Shown piece after piece: positions 6,788 through 11,221 of a DNA stretch of 11,221 nt. Position 1 is the first letter of the stretch. The number at the start of each line of letters is the position of its first letter. The DNA is from CAZAGD01 sp049699975 (GTDB lineage: Bacteria; Desulfobacterota; SM23-61). The notes below the pieces were generated by a model. It made no database searches. It worked only from the letters and a program-made list of their open reading frames with translations, and was not told the origin of the DNA. Both the position numbers and the translations under genes were made by a program. The stretch is taken from assembly GCA_049699975.1 (NCBI GenBank), contig JBNAWB010000118.1:1-11221 (forward strand), read 5' to 3'.

Positions 6788-8686
6788 TTATGCGGCTGTT
6801 TTTCTTTTTTTGAGCAACCAATATAATATAAAAAGCGCTACCGGGATTATCGCGGAAATAGCGTAGATAAGGTTAGGATGGAAAATAATTATTGAGGCAA
6901 AGCCCGCGAGAATGAGGCGCGTGGGTATATCTACCACCTTTTTTGCGCTATATTGGGCCTGCCACGCAAATACTATGCCTAAAGTTCCGGCCATCAATAA
7001 GCCCATGGCACCGAGTTGGGCCATACCTGGTTCGATAACCAATTGCGGCCGAGCAAAAACTCCTCCCATAAGCACGAAAATGACACTACATAATTGAATA
7101 GCCCGAAATAGAGTCGCATTAAACCCAGCGTCAGCAATTTTAGAAGTCACAGCCGCAGATACAGAGGTGGGTGGAGTAAGTTCGCCCCATACCGCCACAA
7201 AAAAAGCAAAGAAATGAATTACCCATGGATTTATGCCAATCTTTTGCATTGCCGGCGCGATAACTAAAACAGTAATTATATAAGTTGGCGCTGGAGGAAG
7301 ACCGGTTCCCAAAAGAGAACCTAAGATAAAAGCTATTAAAACCATCGCAACTATATTCATGCCTGCCGCTTCCATGAGAATGAAACCAATCTTTGTGGTC
7401 ACCCCTGTATTCACTACTACTCCAGTCATAATAGACAAACTACTTAATAAAAGAGTTAAATCAAAAGTCATACTGGCAAAGTGATCGAGCGTACGCAAAT
7501 AAGGCGCGGCAAAAGAACGAAGAGAGCGGACGGGAGATTTTTGAAAAGCAATAAAATGAACTAAAGAAGCCGCGATAATCACGGCAATAAAGACCCGCAG
7601 AGCAGCAAGCATAGGAGGTAACTGAGTAACACCCATAAGTATAATCAAGCCGGAAATAACTCCCCCATATAGGATAAGATTAATTTTGTCTAAGAACTGA
7701 ATCTCGGCCGGAATCCGGACCATCTTTTTTTGATAGCGTATCGAAATTAAATATACAGCTACACTAACTCCCAGATAATAAATTAATGCTGGAGCGTATC
7801 CTCTGGCTACGACTTCAAAGTAGCTCTTTCCCAAAAATTCCGCCATGAGAAAAGCCGCAATTCCCATAACCGGCGGCATTAATTGCCCGCCCATAGAAGA
7901 AGCAGTTTCAATGGCTGCCGCGTTAACTTTGGGTATGCCGCTGGCGATCATAGCTGGGATGGTGGCCGATCCGATGGTAATGGCGTTGGCTGCTCCACTA
8001 CCACTTACTGTACCCACGGCCATAGATCCTAAAACCGCCGCTTGCGGTAAGGCGTGGGCTGATTTATTAGCCAAACGGGAGGCTGTCTTCACTATAGATT
8101 CCACGCAACCAAAGGCGCGCATAACGCTTAAGACAAGCAAAAAGGATCCAATCAAAGTAAGCGCAAGTTGCGGGAGATTGGAAAAGACCCCTGTAGCCAA
8201 TTCTACGCTCATGGAGGTAAAAATCCTTTTCCAACTTAATCCAGGATGACCGAACATGCCTGGGATCAGCCAACCATAGACCGCATAAATAATCAAAATT
8301 ACATTAAGAATAAACAAGGCCAAGTGCCGCTTGCGCGTGTATTCCAGAACTAAGATAAACATGAAGCCGCCTATAATTATGTCCGTGGTGTTCCAAACTC
8401 CGGCCCGCACCGTACCTATCGTTTCAAATTCCAAGCCGATATAAAAAAGGACGACGAAAGAAAGGGCCATATAAATAAAGGCTATTATGTAATTGGCAGT
8501 GGGGCTGAGCTTGGGGTAAAATTCATTTTTCCGTAAGCAATCGAGGGTATAGAGAATAAAGGTAATGGGCAACAAAACGACGGCTAAGAGCGTTGGTCCT
8601 CCTTCGCCGGTTATATAATAATGGAAAAGGTAAACGAAGAAAAATAAAGCAAACAGAGTAAAAAGATTATTAATAAAAGACTTCAT
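6788..8686 (-). CDS. TRAP transporter fused permease (4TM + 12TM), TAXI type
   Basis: This is the inner-membrane permease of a TRAP transporter, an ion-gradient-driven secondary system that depends on a binding protein. The 632 residues and single reading frame match the fused small (Q-like, about 1-140) and large (M-like) subunits usual in TAXI systems. Hallmarks are the VSGSGAANAITIGSATIP block (227-244), AAAIETASSMGGQLMPPVMG (256-275), GSLLGTGLPPAPTYI (456-470) and WGELTPPTSVSAA (500-512). These are the two re-entrant hairpin regions of the DctM fold. AGGA lies 7 bases upstream of the ATG. The matching binding protein is encoded upstream on the same strand, but an intrinsic terminator and a repeat with its own promoter separate them. 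The substrate is unknown. Confidence 0.96.
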   Translation of the reverse strand: MKSFINNLFTLFALFFFVYLFHYYITGEGGPTLLAVVLLPITFILYTLDCLRKNEFYPKLSPTANYIIAFIYMALSFVVLFYIGLEFETIGTVRAGVWNTTDIIIGGFMFILVLEYTRKRHLALFILNVILIIYAVYGWLIPGMFGHPGLSWKRIFTSMSVELATGVFSNLPQLALTLIGSFLLVLSVMRAFGCVESIVKTASRLANKSAHALPQAAVLGSMAVGTVSGSGAANAITIGSATIPAMIASGIPKVNAAAIETASSMGGQLMPPVMGIAAFLMAEFLGKSYFEVVARGYAPALIYYLGVSVAVYLISIRYQKKMVRIPAEIQFLDKINLILYGGVISGLIILMGVTQLPPMLAALRVFIAVIIAASLVHFIAFQKSPVRSLRSFAAPYLRTLDHFASMTFDLTLLLSSLSIMTGVVVNTGVTTKIGFILMEAAGMNIVAMVLIAFILGSLLGTGLPPAPTYIITVLVIAPAMQKIGINPWVIHFFAFFVAVWGELTPPTSVSAAVTSKIADAGFNATLFRAIQLCSVIFVLMGGVFARPQLVIEPGMAQLGAMGLLMAGTLGIVFAWQAQYSAKKVVDIPTRLILAGFASIIIFHPNLIYAISAIIPVALFILYWLLKKRKTAA

Positions 8687-8706
8687 TTTTTATTCCTTTT
8701 TTTCTT

Positions 8707-8835
8707 TTATTAATGAGAGCATTAATTATTTTACATTTTCTGAAAAAAGATGTCATGGCGAGCCCGAAGGGCGCGGCCATCTCGTGATGACCCGAGGTTC
8801 ACTATGTAAAATATATAATTTGCTCCCATTAATAA
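8707..8835. repeat. 129-bp terminal-inverted-repeat element (copy B)
   Basis: The left end, TTATTAATGAGAGCAT (8707-8722), is identical to the ends of the element at 6614-6785. The right end (8820-8835) matches the complement at 14 of 16 positions. The similarity between the two ends continues inward over an AT-rich ATGTAAAATA block, making about 30-base ends. The core (8752-8791) is a 40-base hairpin, GTCATGGCGAG pairing imperfectly with CTCGTGATGAC around GCCC-GAA-GGGC. It lacks the CCCCGCA hairpin of copy A, so one copy has lost or gained internal sequence. It lies between the SBP terminator and the permease ribosome site. Confidence 0.85.
8728..8756 (-). promoter_or_regulatory. Putative outward promoter inside repeat copy B
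   Basis: Reading the minus strand, ATGACA (8756-8751, five of six to TTGACA) is followed after 17 bases by TAAAAT (8733-8728, five of six to TATAAT). It points at the TRAP permease, whose ATG is about 42 bases downstream of the -10. The -35 comes from the edge of the GC-rich core and the -10 from the terminal repeat. In copy A the same spot reads ATGACA but lacks a good -10 at 17 bases, so the signal is better here. This is a prediction from consensus only. Confidence 0.5.
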
Positions 8836-8843
8836 AATAAAAC

Positions 8844-8876
8844 AAAAAAGTCCCGGGTGATAAAAACCCGGGACTT
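8844..8876 (-). terminator. Intrinsic terminator after the TAXI binding-protein gene
   Basis: A perfect 11-bp GC-rich stem is formed by AAGTCCCGGGT (8848-8858) and ACCCGGGACTT (8866-8876) around a 7-base loop. On the minus strand it is followed at once by a run of T (8849-8844 in transcript order) and begins 13 bases after the SBP stop codon. This is a textbook Rho-independent terminator for leftward transcription. It sits within the operon, before the permease, so the permease must be reached by read-through or a new promoter. Such arrangements can make binding protein in excess over permease. Confidence 0.92.
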
Positions 8877-8889
8877 GAAAAGAGAATTA

Positions 8890-9918
8890 TTATTTGGCTT
8901 TGGCAATTCGCCCGTCCCACTTCGAATCCCAGACTTTTCTTTCCCGCATGTATTTGGCCAAACCTGGGTGAATGGGCACAAAATCTACTGCTGCTTCGAC
9001 TCCTTGCCGTTGAAATCCAGGCATATCCTTCTGCAACTGAATAAAAGCACTGTCTGCCTTGGCTAAATCCGCAGCATTTTTTTCAATAATGGTGAGCATT
9101 TTATAAACATCGTCTTCTGGAAATTCCAGGCCTACATGAAATCCATAGTAAAATGGTAACAAAAGAGCTTTATCAGCATGAATGTTCTTTTTAAAGACGT
9201 CCGGTTTAACTTCCGCTATCCGGAACCCAGCCTTTTTCAGAATCTCGATTTCTTCCGCACTCGGATTTAGAATGGCCCAATCGGTACCTACGGAAATTTC
9301 AATTATCCAAGGGGCAGTAGTAATCTCAGAATTAGTATAGGCATTAAATGCTTTAATTGTTCCAGCTTCTAATTGGGCACCTACTGAAGATAGATCCATC
9401 TCTCGGTAGGTAAATTTTATTCCCAAGGCTTTAAGGGCTCTTTCTAAATGGGCTCGCACATCCCAGGGCAAAGGTCCGGTAAAAATTGGCTGCCCAGCTA
9501 AATCACGCCATTGTTTAAATTTTCCTTTGTCTTTGGCCAATATTCCCACCCCCACTTCTACAGAGAAAGACCAGAAAGATTGCACTGGATACCTTTTAAT
9601 TTGAGATTTGAAACCTTTAAAACGGTTAATGTCATTGGCCAATTCGTAAAAAGCAATATCAGCTCCATAATACGCATCATATTGACCTGTAGCGTAACCC
9701 TTGACGGAAACGATAGCTCCAGGCGTTGGTAAAGCAGTAACTTTATACTGGGGCATTTCTTTATTTATTAAAGCTGCCAAATTAACCAAGGCCCTGTGTC
9801 CAGAAGAACCAGCCGCCGAAGTAGCCCAGCGGATGTCTTTGGCTTGTCCCCAACTCAAAGTTGTTAGTCCACCTAAAAAACTCAAGATTATTAAGAAAAT
9901 ACACAACCTTTTTCCCAT
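8890..9918 (-). CDS. TAXI-family TRAP transporter solute-binding protein
   Basis: This is the periplasmic substrate-binding component of the TRAP system. The first 26 residues form a Sec signal peptide (basic MGKR, hydrophobic core, cleavage near SWGQA) with no lipobox. The 342-residue length is typical. TAXI-type blocks are TSAAGSSGHRALVNLAALIN (33-52), FTGPLPWDVRAHLERALKALG (146-166), LSSVGAQLEAGTIKAF (176-191) and the C-terminal FVPIHPGLAKYMRE (313-326), which in relatives reads HPGAxxYxxE. The ligand is not predictable; known TAXI proteins bind small carboxylates such as glutamate or 2-oxoglutarate. A strong ribosome site (AAGGAGGT) precedes the ATG. It lies 118 bases after the DUF2848 gene and is followed by an intrinsic terminator, then the permease. 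Confidence 0.94.
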   Translation of the reverse strand: MGKRLCIFLIILSFLGGLTTLSWGQAKDIRWATSAAGSSGHRALVNLAALINKEMPQYKVTALPTPGAIVSVKGYATGQYDAYYGADIAFYELANDINRFKGFKSQIKRYPVQSFWSFSVEVGVGILAKDKGKFKQWRDLAGQPIFTGPLPWDVRAHLERALKALGIKFTYREMDLSSVGAQLEAGTIKAFNAYTNSEITTAPWIIEISVGTDWAILNPSAEEIEILKKAGFRIAEVKPDVFKKNIHADKALLLPFYYGFHVGLEFPEDDVYKMLTIIEKNAADLAKADSAFIQLQKDMPGFQRQGVEAAVDFVPIHPGLAKYMRERKVWDSKWDGRIAKAK

Positions 9919-9947
9919 ACCTTACCTCCTTCGTGAATTTTTAGTTA

Positions 9948-9976
9948 ATTCTATCTACTCTGCCCCAAAAGTGCAA
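9948..9976 (-). promoter_or_regulatory. Weak candidate promoter before the TAXI SBP gene
   Basis: In the gap between the DUF2848 and SBP genes, the minus strand has TTGCAC (9976-9971, three of six to consensus) and, 17 bases later, TAGAAT (9953-9948, five of six). The -10 lies about 30 bases before the SBP start codon. The -35 is poor, so it may only be an auxiliary promoter or chance. No terminator is visible in this gap, so cotranscription with DUF2848 remains the simpler view. Confidence 0.3.
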
Positions 9977-10036
9977 ATAAAAAGTTTACTTCTGCAATTG
10001 GATGATGAGATAACTAAAGTTATACCTTGGAGGCAA

Positions 10037-10735
10037 TCATAAATATTGGGGCAATATCTTAACTCTATATTTATGGGTGATCCTACGCCCCAAAACGGGA
10101 TCTTCCATCTCTAATTCGTAAGCATCTCCATATATTAAGCCACTCTTGGTGGCAATGGTTCCAGAAAAGAGTACCACGCCTTTCCCTTTTAAACTTTCCG
10201 AGTCAGGTATTTTCTCCATTATTTCGCGGGGAGAAAGAATGGTGGCTAAAGGAGCTTCTTGATAGAGGATTTTTTCCTTATTTTTAAAAACCCAGCAACG
10301 CAGGATGAGGTTATCCCAGTGATCTTCGATATCTTTCAAAGGCCAACACTCTTTGGCCAAACATTTGGCATACATTTGTTTAGAAGCGGGAATAGATTTC
10401 GTTTCTACGTCTCGGTCGGTGTGGTCGCTACCAACAGTAACCCATAGCTCTTCTCCTTTCCAGAGCAGAACATATTCAATTTCTCCAGATGACTGCGTGC
10501 TGATAACTGAAATTTCATCATCTGTAGTCAATAGATAAGTGGAAAAATACATATAAATGGGAATCCGGGACGGACCGGCTATCCCTAATTTGGCCAACTC
10601 ATCAATATGTTCCTGGAGCGCCTGGCGATCTTTTCCCACCCACCCACTGCAAATTAGATAATCAACGGTAAACGACAATGGGATAGTGCTTTTTTCTCTA
10701 ATAACCGTCATGGAAAGAATTTTGGGAGTTATCAT
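10037..10735 (-). CDS. DUF2848 family protein (FAH-like fold suspected)
   Basis: This 232-residue cytoplasmic protein has the layout I recall for DUF2848 (PF11010): FTVDYLICSGWVGKDR near 22-37, SSGEIEYVLL (82-91), VGSDHTDRDVE (101-111), SKQM (118-121), HWDNLILRCW (139-148), YQEAPLATIL (158-167), an SGTIAT block (191-196) and LEMEDPVLGRRI (208-219). No activity is established to my knowledge. The E-x-E and acidic HTDRD segments resemble metal-binding parts of fumarylacetoacetate-hydrolase-like enzymes, which is inference. The first ATG is favoured over Met9 because GAGAGGA (10750-10744) lies 8 bases upstream. It heads the TRAP operon, suggesting that it acts on the imported solute or its breakdown product. 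Confidence 0.88.
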   Translation of the reverse strand: MITPKILSMTVIREKSTIPLSFTVDYLICSGWVGKDRQALQEHIDELAKLGIAGPSRIPIYMYFSTYLLTTDDEISVISTQSSGEIEYVLLWKGEELWVTVGSDHTDRDVETKSIPASKQMYAKCLAKECWPLKDIEDHWDNLILRCWVFKNKEKILYQEAPLATILSPREIMEKIPDSESLKGKGVVLFSGTIATKSGLIYGDAYELEMEDPVLGRRITHKYRVKILPQYL

Positions 10736-10791
10736 CTTTTATTTCCTCTCTTTTGCTTTGTACCAAATTGGTGGCTTAGTAATTTCCCCAA

Positions 10792-10819
10792 ATTTTATAG
10801 AATCAAAATAATATGTCAA
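10792..10819 (-). promoter_or_regulatory. Strong sigma70-type promoter of the DUF2848-TRAP operon
   Basis: On the minus strand a perfect TTGACA (10819-10814) is followed after 16 bases by TAAAAT (10797-10792, five of six to TATAAT). The expected leader is about 50 bases to the DUF2848 ATG at 10735. The leader contains the dyad ACCAA-A-TTGGT (10762-10772), a possible operator. A copy of the TGATCAACGGTCAG motif begins 12 bases upstream of the -35, a usual place for an activator site. This is the best promoter in the window by consensus. Confidence 0.7.
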
Positions 10820-10831
10820 CCCCCTTTGTTG

Positions 10832-11159
10832 CTGACCGTTGATCACTTTTTAATTTCTATTTAATTTGCTTAATCTCTCCCGCTCTTTATTTAGAAAAGA
10901 GAGGAGAAGAGGAAATGGATTACAGGCAGAGAAGGGAACAAAGTGTAGGGCAAGGGCTTGACCCTTGCCGTATTCGGCTTGCCCTACGAATTGATAGAAA
11001 TGTTTAGTCCACCTCCCCTTGGCGGAAAGAATGGTGGGCAAGTCGGTACGACTCGATTCCGAGAAGAACGATATTAATGCCCAGTCAATTTTAATTTCGC
11101 CCCGCTTGCCTCTGCCTGAGCCATATAATGCTATTTGCCAAAAAGTGATCAACGGTCAG
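10832..11159. repeat. Perfect 20-bp inverted repeat pair spanning 328 bp
   Basis: CTGACCGTTGATCACTTTTT at 10832-10851 is exactly complementary to 11140-11159. The 288 bases between contain no recognisable gene. A pair this long is unlikely by chance. It may be the ends of a decayed or non-autonomous mobile element, although no flanking direct duplication is visible, or paired regulator sites. The left copy abuts the DUF2848 operon promoter. Confidence 0.75.
10945..10987. repeat. GC-rich nested palindrome
   Basis: GTAGGGCAAG (10945-10954) is exactly complementary to CTTGCCCTAC (10978-10987). Overlapping it, GGCAAGGG (10949-10956) pairs with CCCTTGCC (10962-10969) across a 5-base loop. The two pairings are mutually exclusive alternatives. 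The block is non-coding and resembles small interspersed extragenic palindromes. It occurs once in this window, so repeat-family membership is inferred. Confidence 0.55.
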
Positions 11160-11187
11160 AGATTACTCCTGACCGTCGATCAGTTTT
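11141..11187. terminator. Possible bidirectional terminator hairpin at the right edge
   Basis: A 19-base arm (11141-11159) pairs at 17 positions with 11169-11187 around a 9-base loop, and the right arm is followed by AATTTTTC. The left side offers a T-run on the other strand. It could end a leftward transcript entering from beyond the window or a rightward one. It is built from two head-to-head copies of the TGATC/GGTCA motif, so it may equally be a paired operator. The stem is only moderately GC-rich. Confidence 0.35.
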
Positions 11188-11221
11188 AATTTTTCTCACC
11201 AGCAGGAGACAGGCGGGAGGG

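Larger units (their letters stand above)
10736..11221. other. Intergenic region upstream of the DUF2848-TRAP operon
   Basis: The last 486 bases carry no gene that I accept. They hold the operon promoter, a candidate leader operator, three copies of a TGAYCNNNGRTCA dyad, and a small GC-rich palindrome at 10945-10987. A 100-codon minus-strand frame (11152-10850) would start at TTG in one inverted repeat and end in the other. It has no recognisable family, no ribosome site that I can see, and translates the palindrome, so it is probably spurious. The final 30 bases (purine-rich, GCAGGAGACAGG) are not recognised. Confidence 0.55.

Noticed and set aside
7845..8249. 134-codon plus-strand frame opposite the TRAP permease
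   Set aside because: It is a shadow frame over the highly conserved permease signature region and has no features of its own.
10850..11152. 100-codon minus-strand open frame between the 20-bp inverted repeats
   Set aside because: It begins at TTG without a visible ribosome site, translates the palindrome at 10945-10987 and shows no family motif. It is noted in the findings only as part of a possible element.
1..11221. CRISPR array, integron attC cassette or defence island
   Set aside because: The repeats are few, unequally spaced and unlike CRISPR repeats, and no Cas, integrase, recombinase or known defence gene is present.

Overview
The window is bacterial DNA of moderate-to-low GC (low to mid 40s percent by eye). 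It has clear Shine-Dalgarno sites, short intergenic gaps and no RNA gene, CRISPR array or complete transposase that I can see. A complete gatCAB operon means the organism makes Gln-tRNA(Gln), and possibly Asn-tRNA(Asn), by the indirect amidation route. That route, a TAXI-type TRAP transporter and several GC-rich palindromic interspersed repeats would fit an uncultured anaerobic or environmental bacterium. The sequence alone does not fix the phylum.

Layout. (1) 1-159: the tail of an interspersed repeat, then a probable promoter. (2) 160-3395, plus strand: gatC, gatA and gatB, complete with intact catalytic and zinc-site residues. (3) 3396-3779: non-coding, holding a second repeat copy. (4) 3780-6620, plus strand: a tight operon of an MFS permease (TTG start), an exported TPR protein (ATGA overlap) and a Rid-family protein that lacks the usual catalytic arginine. 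(5) 6614-6785: a 172-bp element with perfect 16-bp terminal inverted repeats that fills the gap between two converging genes. (6) 10735-6788, minus strand: a second operon, in transcription order a DUF2848 protein, a TAXI-family periplasmic binding protein and a fused 4TM+12TM TRAP permease. A strong intrinsic terminator lies after the binding-protein gene. A second, 129-bp copy of the terminal-inverted-repeat element lies between that terminator and the permease. (7) 10736-11221: a non-coding region with a good sigma70-type promoter for the minus-strand operon and three copies of a TGAYCNNNGRTCA dyad, two of which form a perfect 20-bp inverted repeat.

How the genes work together. GatCAB is translation housekeeping. 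The minus-strand operon reads as an uptake system for an organic acid-like solute (TAXI SBP plus fused permease) coupled to a probable FAH-like enzyme (DUF2848) that may process the imported compound; the substrate is unknown. The MFS-TPR-Rid operon may be another transport/metabolite-handling unit, but its role cannot be read from sequence. The most interesting signal is in the non-coding DNA. The repeat element upstream of the TRAP permease appears to supply an outward-facing promoter just after the terminator that separates it from the binding-protein gene. I found no clearly new multi-gene defence or mobile system.
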